Counted from the first letter of the stretch, positions 7,117-14,800 are shown. The stretch is DNA of 16,611 bases from JALOOE01 sp964423545 (GCA_964423545.1 CAYRFV010000110.1:1-16611), one strand, 5' to 3'. A program made the numbers and translations. Notes: generated from the letters alone by a model not told the origin.

Positions 7117-7346
7117 CAATGGAAACAGGAATCGGTGGGCATCGCAACCGGCCTGCTGGTTGCGGCCCTTCACCATGCCGGCCTCGCAACCCTGACCTAC
7201 ACCCCCAGCCCCATGGGGTTTCTGGCGCGGATCCTGGGGCGGCCGGCCAACGAACGGCCCTTCCTGCTGCTGGTCGCGGGCTATCCGACGCCTGCGTGCC
7301 TGCAATCCGGCGCAAGGAGTTAGGCGAGATCGCAGTGTTCATCTGA
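7117..7346 (+). pseudogene. Nitroreductase C-terminal remnant (5'-truncated, frameshifted)
   Basis: The translation from about 7117 reads QESVGIATGLLVAALHHAG, then LATLTYTPSPMGFLARILGR, PANERPFLLLVAGYP. I recognise this as the C-terminal part of flavin-dependent nitroreductases of the TPSPMGFL type. After GYP (7278-7287) the frame is lost: the first frame stops at 7321-7323, while the frame starting GAC at 7287 continues the family ending as DACVPAIRRKELGEIAVFI to a TGA at 7344-7346. The N-terminal two thirds, including the FMN-binding start, are absent upstream. It is therefore a decayed gene and now forms the 5' leader of the HAD gene, whose ribosome site begins a few bases after its stop. 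Confidence 0.8.
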
Positions 7347-7356
7347 AGAGGAGTCC

Positions 7357-7983
7357 ATGTCGATTCGAGCGGTGGTGTTCGATTTCGGCGGCGTGATCGT
7401 GCGGACCGAGGATGTCGCAGGGCGTCTCGCGTGGGCGCAGCGCCTGGGGGTTGCGCCCGAAGCGCTCTATCATGCGGTGTTCGACTCGGAGGCGGCTGCT
7501 GAGGCGACCGTGGGCGGTGTCCCGGCCGAAGCGGTCTGGGCGTCCGTGGGGCGGGCGTTTGCGCTGGATCAGGATGCGCTGGCGCAGCTCAGAACTGATT
7601 TCTTTGCCGGCGACCGCCGCGACGACGCGCTGGTGGCCTTCATTCGCAGCCTGCGCCCGGCGTTCCGGACCGGCCTGCTCAGCAACGCGTGGTCCGATGG
7701 CCGCGCGATCATCGCCGGCAGGTTCGGGCTGGCGGATGCGGTGGACGACCTGGTGATCTCGGCCGAGGTCCATCTTGCCAAGCCCGACGCGCGCATCTTC
7801 GAGCTGTCGGCCGCGCGCTTGGGGGTGCGCCCCGATGAGACCGTCTTCGTGGACGACTTCCTGCACAACATCGACGGCGCCCGTGGCGTAGGGATGCATG
7901 CGGTCCATTTCCGCAATCGTGAGCAGGCGATCGCCGATGTGCGGGCGCTCCTGGCCGATCCGCCGATGGCACAGGGCAGATAG
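7357..7983 (+). CDS. HAD-superfamily hydrolase, subfamily IA-like
   Basis: The 208-residue protein has the four HAD motifs: I FDFGGVIV (nucleophile D9), II LLSNAW (S109), III AKPDARIF (K142) and IV FVDDFLHNI (D166, D167), with a helical cap between motifs I and II (about 15-95). Motif I has Gly in place of the second Asp (DFGGV), as in the group related to epoxide-hydrolase N-terminal phosphatases and some haloacid dehalogenase relatives, so simple phosphatase activity is not assured. The ATG has AGAGGAG just 3-4 nt upstream. The gene follows the nitroreductase remnant; GT4 comes 59 nt later. Substrate unknown. Confidence 0.88.
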   Translation: MSIRAVVFDFGGVIVRTEDVAGRLAWAQRLGVAPEALYHAVFDSEAAAEATVGGVPAEAVWASVGRAFALDQDALAQLRTDFFAGDRRDDALVAFIRSLRPAFRTGLLSNAWSDGRAIIAGRFGLADAVDDLVISAEVHLAKPDARIFELSAARLGVRPDETVFVDDFLHNIDGARGVGMHAVHFRNREQAIADVRALLADPPMAQGR

Positions 7984-8042
7984 TCGGTAGCCGCTCACAG
8001 TCCAAGTTCCACCCATCACTTTCACTTGTCACGGATTGAACC

Positions 8043-9365
8043 ATGGCCAAAGCCATACTCCCTGCGAAACCCTCCCGACTCGGTCCTGATCACCTGACCG
8101 TCTGCATGCTCAGCGTCCACACCTGCCCACTGGCGATGCTCGGCGGCAAGGAAACCGGCGGGATGAACGTCTATGTACGCGATCTGGCCAGCGAACTGGG
8201 GCGCCGCGGCATCACGGTGGATGTTTTCACACGTTCGCAGGATGACCATGTGCCGCGCATCTCCCATGAGCTGGGGCCCACGGCGCAGGTGGTCCATGTG
8301 CCGGCGGGGCCGGAGCGGCCGGTCAGCAAGGAGGTGATCTACGAGCACCTGCCGGAGTTCGCCTCCTGCGTCAACCAGTTCGCCCGCGAAAACGGCCGGC
8401 GCTACGACATAATCCACAGCCACTACTGGCTGTCGGGCGTCGCCGGGCAGCAGCTCCAAAAGAGGTGGGGGCCTGCCGTGCCGATGATCCAGATGTTCCA
8501 CACCCTGGGGCACATGAAGAACCTGGTGGCGCGCGCGGCCCACGAGGTCGCTTCGGAGCAGCGCCTGCAGTGCGAATGGGAGCTGATGCGCCACGCAGAC
8601 CGGCTCGTGGCCGGGAGCCCGCACGACCGCACCCAGATGATTCGGCTCTATGCTGCGGATCGAGAGAAGATCCAGGTCATTCCCCCCGGCGTCGACCTCG
8701 GCCGCTTCTATCCCGGATCCCAGCTCGAGAGCCGTCAGAAGCTCGGTCTCGACACCGAACGCCGGCTCATCCTCTTCGTGGGCCGCATCGAGCCGCTCAA
8801 GGGGATCGACACCCTGCTCGAAGCAATCGCCCTGATGGACAAGGATGAGAACTGCACCCTCGGCTCCGAGTGCCTTTCGGTTGCGATCGTCGGCGGTGAC
8901 GCCAGCGTGCCGCCGGAGCAGATGACCGCCGAGATGCAGCGCCTGCACGTGCTGCGCGACCACCTCGGATTGCAGAAACTCGTGGCGTTCCTGGGCAAGC
9001 AGGGCCAGGACACGCTCCCCGACTACTACCGGGCCGCCGACGTGTTGGTGATGCCCTCGCACTACGAGTCGTTCGGCATGGCCGCCCTCGAAGCCATGGC
9101 GTGCGGCACGCCGGTGGTTGCCAGCCGCGTCGGCGGCCTCACCTACTCGGTGCGTGACGGCGAGACGGGCCTGCTGGTGCCGGAGCGCGACCCGGCCGCC
9201 CTGGCGCGCGCGCTGGAGCAGTTGCTGAAAAGCGACCAGCTGCGCTGGCGACTCCAGGCCAATTCGATCCGAGCGGCGCAGGAGTTCGGCTGGCCGATCA
9301 TCGCCGACCGCATCCTCGCGCTGTATGATGCCGTGATGCGCGAACGGCAGACGTTTCCAGCTTGA
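8043..9365 (+). CDS. GT4-family glycosyltransferase (MshA/sucrose-phosphate-synthase-like)
   Basis: A 440-residue retaining glycosyltransferase with GT-B fold. The N-terminal half has KETGGMNVYVRDLA (36-49) and IIHSHYWLSG (123-132), both typical of MshA and sucrose-phosphate synthases. The C-terminal half has FVGRIEPLKG (R248, K253, phosphate contacts) and the EX7E motif in HYESFGMAALEAM (E342, E350). MshA joins GlcNAc to inositol phosphate in mycothiol synthesis; related enzymes make sucrose phosphate or other glycosides. No mycothiol partner gene is in the window, so the acceptor is not assigned. No clear ribosome site precedes the ATG, but sequence before TVCMLSVHT supports a start close to it. 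A TspO-like gene follows after 26 nt. Confidence 0.9.
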   Translation: MAKAILPAKPSRLGPDHLTVCMLSVHTCPLAMLGGKETGGMNVYVRDLASELGRRGITVDVFTRSQDDHVPRISHELGPTAQVVHVPAGPERPVSKEVIYEHLPEFASCVNQFARENGRRYDIIHSHYWLSGVAGQQLQKRWGPAVPMIQMFHTLGHMKNLVARAAHEVASEQRLQCEWELMRHADRLVAGSPHDRTQMIRLYAADREKIQVIPPGVDLGRFYPGSQLESRQKLGLDTERRLILFVGRIEPLKGIDTLLEAIALMDKDENCTLGSECLSVAIVGGDASVPPEQMTAEMQRLHVLRDHLGLQKLVAFLGKQGQDTLPDYYRAADVLVMPSHYESFGMAALEAMACGTPVVASRVGGLTYSVRDGETGLLVPERDPAALARALEQLLKSDQLRWRLQANSIRAAQEFGWPIIADRILALYDAVMRERQTFPA

Positions 9366-9391
9366 CGGGTGTCCCGTCCCGGAGGTGCGAG

Positions 9392-10159
9392 ATGCGCAAA
9401 GACAGCGTGCGTCAGTGGCTGAACGTGTTGGCCATCATCGTCACGATCGTTGTGAACGGGTTAGCCAACGCCCTGCCGATCAACGGCCAGCAGACGGGCG
9501 AGATTTCAGACCGGTTCCCGGTCCTCTTCGTGCCGGCGGGCTACGTCTTCTCGATCTGGGGCCTGATCTATGTCGGACTGGTCGCCTTCGCCGTCTACCA
9601 GGCGCTGCCGGCGCAGCGCGCCAACGACCGGCTGCGGCGCATCGGCTACTGGTTCGTGGTGAGCTGCCTGGCTAACGCAGTGTGGATCTTGCTCTGGCAC
9701 TACAATCTCTTCCCGGTGAGCCTGCTGGCGATGCTCCTCCTCCTCGCCAGCCTGATCGTGATCTACCTCAGGCTCGACATCGGACGGACGGCGACCGCCG
9801 CGGCGGAGAAGTGGGCCGTCGATGCGCCGTTCAGCGTCTACCTGGGTTGGATCACGGTGGCGACCGTCGCCAACGCCACCACTGTCCTCTACGATCTTGG
9901 GTGGAACGGCGGGGGGATCGGGCCGGAGTTCTGGGCCGTGCTGATGATCGCTGCCGCGACGATCATCTGCCTGGCGGTGATTCTGACGCGGCGCGATGTC
10001 GCGTACTCGCTGGTCATCATTTGGGCGCTGATCGGCATCGCGGTGAAGCAGGGCGACCGGTCGCAGAGCGTCGCCACGGCCGCCATCGTCGCTGCGGTTG
10101 TGGTCGCTCTGGCGCTGGTGGCGGTGAAGACGGGTCTCGTGCGCCGCAGGGCCACCTGA
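9392..10159 (+). CDS. TspO/MBR-related multi-pass membrane protein
   Basis: This 255-residue protein is mostly membrane segments, with hydrophobic spans near residues 9-28, 47-72, 85-103, 107-127, 147-167, 179-198, 203-219 and 227-249. The stretch FVPAGYVFSIWGLIY (46-60) resembles the TspO/MBR hallmark of Pro then Trp within helix one to two, and such proteins are usually labelled tryptophan-rich sensory protein. It is longer than the classic five-helix TspO of about 160 residues, so ligand binding to porphyrin is only a possibility. The ATG at 9392 is preferred because GGAGG (9381-9385) is 6 nt upstream; the TTG at 9362 overlapping the GT4 stop has no support. It is probably co-transcribed with the glycosyltransferase gene. 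Confidence 0.75.
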   Translation: MRKDSVRQWLNVLAIIVTIVVNGLANALPINGQQTGEISDRFPVLFVPAGYVFSIWGLIYVGLVAFAVYQALPAQRANDRLRRIGYWFVVSCLANAVWILLWHYNLFPVSLLAMLLLLASLIVIYLRLDIGRTATAAAEKWAVDAPFSVYLGWITVATVANATTVLYDLGWNGGGIGPEFWAVLMIAAATIICLAVILTRRDVAYSLVIIWALIGIAVKQGDRSQSVATAAIVAAVVVALALVAVKTGLVRRRAT

Positions 10160-10166
10160 CCTTGTG

Positions 10167-10192
10167 AACGGCGCGGAGATGCCGTTGCGCCG
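10167..10192. terminator. Possible hairpin between convergent genes
   Basis: AACGGC (10167-10172) can pair with GCCGTT (10181-10186) over an 8-nt loop; CGGCGC (10169-10174) could instead pair with GCGCCG (10187-10192). It starts 7 nt after the TspO-like stop and lies between convergent genes, where a terminator is expected, but no T-run follows on either strand. Confidence 0.3.
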
Positions 10193-10247
10193 GACCCGAG
10201 CTCGCCGAGGGCCCGGGCCGGCTTCGCCCCGATGAAGCGAGCGCTCG

Positions 10248-11432
10248 CTAATAGAGGAACATCGGCTTGCCCAGCATGTGGGCCACCTTGGGCCGATAGT
10301 TCTCCCGATCGTACAGCTCCTGCACGTCGACGCGCTTGATGCCCGACACTACGGTGCTGAGGGGGATGTGTGTGTATTTGCCGTCGCGCAGCGCCACCAT
10401 GCGGCCTGAGCGGCCCTCGGAGATCAGGTCGGTGGCCAGGTTGGCATAGGCGAGCGCCACCATGCGATCCAGCGAATCGGGCCCGCCGGAGCGCATCAGA
10501 TAGCCGAGCTGCTGGTAAATGATATTCTCGCCCGTGAGTTCCTTGATCTGGTCGCCCACCTGGGCTCCTATGCCTCCCAGCTTGCGGTGGCCGTAGGGAT
10601 CCCGGTCGCCGCTCTCCACTGTATTGCCGCCGATCGGCGTGGCCCCCTCGGAGATCGCCAGCAGTGCATAGTTGCTGGGGTTGGCTCGCTTGTCCTCCAG
10701 CAGCAGGGACGAGAGCTTTTGGATATCATACGGCACTTCAGGGATGGCGGCGCGGTCTGCGTTCGCCAGGTAGGCGGCGAACAGGGTGGTCTCGCCCGAG
10801 TTGCGGCCGAACAGCTCGATGATCGCGATGCGTTCGTGTGAGCCCGTGGGGGTGCGCAGCGCGGTGATGAAATCGACGCTGCGGGTGATCGCAGTGCTGA
10901 AGCCGATGCAGTAGTCCGTGCCGTAGACATCGTTATCCATGGTTTTCGGGATGCCTACGACCGGAAACCCCTCCTGGTGCAGCCGGGCCGCGTAGCTCAG
11001 CGTGTCGTCGCCGCCGATGGCGACCAAGCCGTCCACCTTGAGGTGTTCCATCACGCGCAGGATGTGCGGGGTGAGGTCGACCACCGCATCTTCGCCGGAC
11101 TCCGACGCTTCTCTGATGGGGTGGACTCCCTGGAGAAAGCCCGGCACGTCCCCCGGCTTGACGTGCGACGGCCTCGTGCGCGAGGTGTGGAGAAAGGTGC
11201 CGCCCGAGCGGTCGATCTTGCGCACGACCGCCTTGTTCAGACGCATCACCCACCGCCAGTCGTCCGAAGGGTCGTCGGGATTGATATGCACGGGGCCGGC
11301 CCAGCCGCGCCGGAAGCCCAGCACCTCGTAGCCTTCATCGACGGCCCGATCCACCACTGCCTTGATGCATGGATTGAGACCCGGCACATCGCCGCCACCG
11401 GTGAGGATGCCAAGTGTCCTGATTGCAGCCAT
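10248..11432 (-). CDS. pfp: 6-phosphofructokinase, PPi-dependent type by signature
   Basis: This 394-residue protein phosphorylates fructose 6-phosphate at carbon 1 in glycolysis. Seen motifs are the phosphoryl-donor loop LTGGGDVPGLN (10-20), AIGGDDTLS (138-146), PKTMDND with catalytic D166, and GTDYCIGFSTAI. Donor choice in the family depends on two positions: E. coli Gly104 and Gly124 give ATP use, while Asp and Lys give pyrophosphate use. Here they are D143 (GGDD) and K163 (PKT), so a PPi-linked, reversible enzyme is predicted. It could also belong to the mixed group whose members use ATP despite Lys. The ATG has GAGGAG (11440-11445) 7 nt upstream. It is transcribed alone, diverging from the RraA-family gene and converging on the TspO-like gene. 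Confidence 0.92.
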   Translation of the reverse strand: MAAIRTLGILTGGGDVPGLNPCIKAVVDRAVDEGYEVLGFRRGWAGPVHINPDDPSDDWRWVMRLNKAVVRKIDRSGGTFLHTSRTRPSHVKPGDVPGFLQGVHPIREASESGEDAVVDLTPHILRVMEHLKVDGLVAIGGDDTLSYAARLHQEGFPVVGIPKTMDNDVYGTDYCIGFSTAITRSVDFITALRTPTGSHERIAIIELFGRNSGETTLFAAYLANADRAAIPEVPYDIQKLSSLLLEDKRANPSNYALLAISEGATPIGGNTVESGDRDPYGHRKLGGIGAQVGDQIKELTGENIIYQQLGYLMRSGGPDSLDRMVALAYANLATDLISEGRSGRMVALRDGKYTHIPLSTVVSGIKRVDVQELYDRENYRPKVAHMLGKPMFLY

Positions 11433-11514
11433 GGGAAATCTCCTCGACTCTGCCCGCTGAATCGACGGAAACGGGAGGGTTCGTTCTGCTAAGTTGAGTC
11501 ACATCCGGGCCAGT

Positions 11515-11543
11515 AGTGTAACCTGCTCCCCGGCTTTTTGCAA
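11515..11543 (-). promoter_or_regulatory. Candidate promoter for the phosphofructokinase gene
   Basis: On the minus strand, TTGCAA (11543-11538), a 17-nt spacer and TACACT (11520-11515). This is moderate agreement with sigma-70 consensus, about 80 nt upstream of the start codon. The intergenic region 11433-11720 otherwise holds only the facing promoter and leader hairpin of the rraA-like gene. Confidence 0.45.
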
Positions 11544-11613
11544 GTCAACCGGCCAGGACGAGTATGGCACAAATGGCCGGCGATCCGCATGTCGCGGCCG
11601 GTCAGCCCATCAC

Positions 11614-11643
11614 TTGACACATCGCAGCCGCCGGGTTTATCCT
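11614..11643 (+). promoter_or_regulatory. Candidate promoter for the RraA-family gene
   Basis: A perfect -35 TTGACA (11614-11619), then TATCCT (11638-11643) after 18 nt; TTTATC with 16 nt is an alternative. A 6-bp hairpin, GTCGCC (11647-11652) with GGCGAC (11661-11666), would lie at the very start of the transcript. Confidence 0.5.
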
Positions 11644-11720
11644 GCGGTCGCCGGTGGGTCGGCGACTGACTTTGAGCGACCCGGCGTTCCTCCACTCCAC
11701 CACTGCAGAGGAGTTCTACC

Positions 11721-12443
11721 ATGGCAATCGGCCCCGAAACACTGGCGAAGCTTCGCCAAATCGACACCCCGACGGTGTGCAACCTGATCGAGCTCTTCAA
11801 TGTGCGCCCGCGCAACCTCGGCTATATGGACGCACGCATCGTGCCCGCGTTCCCGGAGATGCCGCCGGTGGTCGGCTTTGCGGCGACCGCGACATTCCGC
11901 TCGGCCGCACCGCCGCGGCGGGGCGATGCGTACAGCAGCACCGCCGACCAGGTCGAGCGCTTCGGCGAGCTGTCAGGCCCGCCCGTGGTGGTCTTCCTGG
12001 ATGTGGATAACCCGCCTGCGGCGGCGTCCTTCGGCGAGGTGATGTGCACCACCTACAAGGCGTTCGGCGCAGTCGGCCTGATCACCAGCGGTGCGGGTCG
12101 CGACCTGCAGCAGGTGCGCGCCATCGACTTCCCGGTATTCACCAACGGTACGATTTGCGCGCACGGCTACACCCACATTCCGCAGATCATGGTCCCGGTG
12201 CACGTCGGCGGCATCGTCGTTAGCCCCGATGACCTGCTGCACGGCGACTGCAATGGCGTCACCACCATCCCGCACGAGATCGCCGCGGAGCTGGCGGCCC
12301 TCGCCGACGACTTCTATGCGGCCGAGGCGATCGTGCTGGCTGCAATGCGCGAGCCCGACCCGACGCCGAAGCGCCTGCGGGAGGCCCAGGCTGCCATGCG
12401 TGCGAAAGTCGATGCCATACGCGCACAGATCGCGCGCAAGTAG
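11721..12443 (+). CDS. RraA-family protein (HMG/oxaloacetate aldolase-like fold)
   Basis: This 240-residue protein has the RraA/DlpA family core: TPTVCNLIELF (16-26), FGEVMCTTYKAFGAVGLITSGAGRD (104-128) and FPVFTNGTICAHGYTH. G105-E106 and R127-D128 match the conserved residues that bind pyruvate and a divalent metal in 4-hydroxy-4-methyl-2-oxoglutarate aldolases; HGDCNGVTTIP (174-184) matches the later GDxxGV motif. The family also contains RraA proper, the RNase E inhibitor of E. coli, but most outside enterics are probably aldolases or uncharacterised. A clear GAGGAG lies 7 nt before the ATG. The gene appears to be monocistronic, with its own promoter and a 14-bp hairpin just after the stop. 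Confidence 0.88.
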   Translation: MAIGPETLAKLRQIDTPTVCNLIELFNVRPRNLGYMDARIVPAFPEMPPVVGFAATATFRSAAPPRRGDAYSSTADQVERFGELSGPPVVVFLDVDNPPAAASFGEVMCTTYKAFGAVGLITSGAGRDLQQVRAIDFPVFTNGTICAHGYTHIPQIMVPVHVGGIVVSPDDLLHGDCNGVTTIPHEIAAELAALADDFYAAEAIVLAAMREPDPTPKRLREAQAAMRAKVDAIRAQIARK

Positions 12444-12453
12444 GGAAGCTCCT

Positions 12454-12494
12454 TCATCACGGTCGCCGCCCGCCTCGCACGGCGGCCGTGATGA
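12454..12494 (+). terminator. 14-bp hairpin after the RraA-family gene
   Basis: TCATCACGGTCGCC (12454-12467) pairs with GGCGGCCGTGATGA (12481-12494) through 14 pairs including one G-U, around a 13-nt loop. It begins 10 nt after the stop codon. The downstream bases TCCATTTG form only a weak T-tract, so efficient intrinsic termination is uncertain, though mRNA 3'-end protection would also fit. Confidence 0.55.
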
Positions 12495-12499
12495 TCCAT

Positions 12500-12528
12500 T
12501 TGCCGTGGCGCGGTCGCCGTGGTAAGAT
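12500..12528 (+). promoter_or_regulatory. Candidate promoter for the radical SAM leader
   Basis: TTGCCG (12500-12505), 17 nt, TAAGAT (12523-12528). The -10 lies in GTGGTAAGAT, much like GTGGTAGAAT in the promoter at 7081-7108. Transcription would begin near 12535, leaving about 235 nt of untranslated leader. Confidence 0.5.
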
Positions 12529-12534
12529 AGCTTT

Positions 12535-12698
12535 CCGGCCGATGCCGCTGCGCGAAGCGGACGGCTGGAGAATTCCAGTGCGGGTACGAATCCCGCCCTG
12601 CCGCAGGCGAGGCTGAGGAACAGGACAAGGTTGAGGGTCAAGCCGGTCCGGCAGATGACTGCTCGGGCCTGAGTTGCCCGCAGGCTCATCGGGACCGG
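12535..12698 (+). ncRNA. Structured 5' leader of unknown class upstream of radical SAM gene
   Basis: Three hairpins can be drawn. SL1: 12535-12541 with 12562-12568 (7 bp, one G-U), capped by CCGCT/AGCGG (12545-12549, 12556-12560). SL2: GCGGG (12580-12584) and CCCGC (12592-12596) around loop TACGAAT. SL3: CCGGTCC (12643-12649) with GGACCGG (12692-12698), GATGA/TCATC, CTG/CAG, and CGGGC/GCCCG closing a 7-nt loop; 20 bp in all. A purine-rich linker, 12605-12640, joins SL2 to SL3. SL3 ends about 60 nt before the AGGAG site (12758-12762). I do not recognise the class. SL2 has a loop like those of tRNA T-arms and of P4 in cobalamin riboswitches, but the other consensus boxes of either are missing. 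A cis-regulatory role is an inference. Confidence 0.45.
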
Positions 12699-12772
12699 TC
12701 CGCCGCCCGGATTCTTCCTCGACCTCCTCCTCCGCCTCGATCAGCGCGGCAGGCGCCAGGAGAATGCGCCAT

Positions 12773-14800
12773 ATGGTCACCCCCGACGCCATCTCACGCG
12801 CCCTCGATCGGGTGCTGCCCACCGTCCAGAAGCCGGCCCGCTACACGGGCGGCGAATACAACAGCATCGCCAAACCGTGGTCCGCCGTCGAACACCGGCT
12901 CGCGCTCGTCTTTCCCGACATCTATGACCTGGGAATGTCCAACTTGGGGCTGGCCGTGCTCTACGACATCGTCAATCGCCAGCCCGACATGCTCGCCGAA
13001 CGCGCTTACACCCCCTGGGTGGACATGCTTGCGGCCATGCGCCGCGAGCGAATCCCGCTCTACTCGCTTGAGACCCGCCACGCACTCGCCGACTTCGATG
13101 TCATCGGCTTTACGCTGCCCTACGAGCAGCTCTACACCAACGTCCTGACGACCCTCGACCTGGCCGGCATTCCGCTGCATGCAGCCGAACGCGGCGCCGG
13201 CGTGCCGCTGATCCTGGCGGGAGGATCGGCCTGCCTCAACCCCGAACCGATGCACGCCTTCTTCGATGCGTTCTTTGTCGGAGAAGGGGAGGAAGCAATC
13301 CTGGAGATCGTGCGGATGTGGCAGGAGGCGCGGCGCGCCGGCGTGTCACGGCGTGACGCGCTGGCACGGCTGGCGCAGGTCGAGGGAGTCTATGTGCCGT
13401 CCCTCTATGAGACCCGCTATCACGAGGACGGGACCATCTCGGACTTCGGGTTGCGGATGGCTGACGCTCCGTTGTCCACAGCGCCAATCCGCCATGCCGT
13501 CGCCAGGCGGATCGTGCCGGTCCTACCGCCGCCGCCGACCCGATTCATCGTTCCCTTCATCGACATCGTTCACAACCGCGCCGCCATCGAGATCCAGCGC
13601 GGCTGCACGCGCGGCTGCCGGTTCTGCCAGGCGGGAATGATCTACCGTCCGGTGCGCGAGCGGCCCGTCGCGGAGGTGCTGGCCGCAGTGGATGCCATCG
13701 TGGCGAGCACCGGCTTCGAAGAGATCAGCTTCCTCTCCCTCAGCTCGTCCGACTACAGCGGCATCGGGGAGCTGGTGGCCGAGGTGGTCGCGCGCCACGG
13801 CGACAGCAAGCTCTCCATCGGCCTGCCCAGCCTCCGCATAGAGTCGTTCAGCGTCGACCTGATGGAACAACTTGAGAAGGGTCGGCGGCGGTCCGGCTTC
13901 ACCTTCGCGCCGGAAGCAGCGACCGATCGGCTGCGCGACGTCATCAACAAGCCGATCGCAACCGATCGGCTGCTGGAAACTGCGCAGGAAGTGTATCGCC
14001 GCGGCTGGACCACGATCAAGCTCTATTTCATGATCGGCCATCCGACGCAGACCCTCGACGATGTGCAGGCGATCGCCGATCTCGCACACCAGGTCAGGCG
14101 CATCGGCTTTCGCGAGCGCGGCAAACGGGCGACCGTGCGTGTCGGGGTGAGCACCCTCACGCCCAAGCCGCACACCCCCTTCCAGTGGCTGCCGATGGCC
14201 GACGAAGCCTCCATCCAGGCGCAGATCGGTCTGCTGGAGCGGCAGCTGCGCGTGCCCGGCATCGAGTTCAGCTACAACAATCCCGCCGAAACCCTCATCG
14301 AGGCGGCGCTGTCGCGCGGCGACCGTCGGCTGGCGGACGTGATCGAGCGCGCCTGGCGGCTCGGCGCGCAGTTTGACGGCTGGGGCGACCAGTTCAACGC
14401 CGGCGCCTGGATGCAGGCCTTTGCGGCGCTGGGCCTCGATCCCGAATGGTACGCCCGCCGCGAGCGCAGCCTGAATGAGATCTTGCCCTGGGACTTCATT
14501 GCCACGGGAGTCTCCCGGAAGTTTCTCGCCCAGGAGTATCAGCACGCACTGGTCGGCGCGGTGATCGATGACTGCCGCGAGCACTGCTACTCGTGCGGCA
14601 TCCTGGGGCAGTTCAAAGAAGCGCGGCGCAGCGTTGCCGACGACGCGTGGGGCTGTCCGCCGCTGGGCGTCGGCAAGGCGCGCCAGCGGGTGAGCGCGCG
14701 ACCGGCGCCGCTCTATGTCAACCCGGAGATGAGCCCCGAGCTGGCGCAGCAATTCGGCCCGCGAACGCCGCAGCGGGCCAGGTCGCGACGGACTGAATAG
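12773..14800 (+). CDS. TIGR03960-type radical SAM protein with B12-binding-like N-terminal domain
   Basis: This 675-residue protein starts MVTPDAISRALDRVLP and has the family-typical ARYTGGEYNSI. Residues about 40-215 form a cobalamin-binding-like Rossmann region (ALVFPDIYDLGMSNLGL, PLILAGGSACLNPEPM, FFVGEGEEAILE), but without the DxHxxG motif that ligates cobalamin. The radical SAM core carries CTRGCRFC (C278, C282, C285) for the 4Fe-4S cluster and a GFTFAPEAATDRLR strand. A second Cys cluster near the C-terminus (CREHCYSC, C601, C605, C608) may bind an auxiliary cluster. The reaction is unknown in this family. The ATG at 12773 is chosen over ATG 12764 because AGGAG (12758-12762) is 10 nt away rather than 1. 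The DUF2344/TIGR03936 partner often found fused or next door is not here; an SDR gene follows after 195 nt. Confidence 0.9.
   Translation: MVTPDAISRALDRVLPTVQKPARYTGGEYNSIAKPWSAVEHRLALVFPDIYDLGMSNLGLAVLYDIVNRQPDMLAERAYTPWVDMLAAMRRERIPLYSLETRHALADFDVIGFTLPYEQLYTNVLTTLDLAGIPLHAAERGAGVPLILAGGSACLNPEPMHAFFDAFFVGEGEEAILEIVRMWQEARRAGVSRRDALARLAQVEGVYVPSLYETRYHEDGTISDFGLRMADAPLSTAPIRHAVARRIVPVLPPPPTRFIVPFIDIVHNRAAIEIQRGCTRGCRFCQAGMIYRPVRERPVAEVLAAVDAIVASTGFEEISFLSLSSSDYSGIGELVAEVVARHGDSKLSIGLPSLRIESFSVDLMEQLEKGRRRSGFTFAPEAATDRLRDVINKPIATDRLLETAQEVYRRGWTTIKLYFMIGHPTQTLDDVQAIADLAHQVRRIGFRERGKRATVRVGVSTLTPKPHTPFQWLPMADEASIQAQIGLLERQLRVPGIEFSYNNPAETLIEAALSRGDRRLADVIERAWRLGAQFDGWGDQFNAGAWMQAFAALGLDPEWYARRERSLNEILPWDFIATGVSRKFLAQEYQHALVGAVIDDCREHCYSCGILGQFKEARRSVADDAWGCPPLGVGKARQRVSARPAPLYVNPEMSPELAQQFGPRTPQRARSRRTE

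Noticed and set aside
9362..9391. TTG start for the TspO-like gene overlapping the GT4 stop
   Set aside because: There is no ribosome site for it, whereas GGAGG lies 6 nt before ATG 9392.
12535..12606. Class II or selenocysteine tRNA
   Set aside because: GCGGG-TACGAAT-CCCGC looks like a T-arm and CTGGAGAATTCCAG like a variable arm, but no D-arm, no 7-nt anticodon loop and no matching acceptor stem are present, and the loop has A where T is invariant.
12529..12700. Cobalamin riboswitch
   Set aside because: The loop TACGAAT resembles P4 of that class, but the GGGAA box, the CCCGC-ACTG box and the closing AGxCxGxAxACCxGCC box are absent or too degenerate. A covariance-model search would decide.
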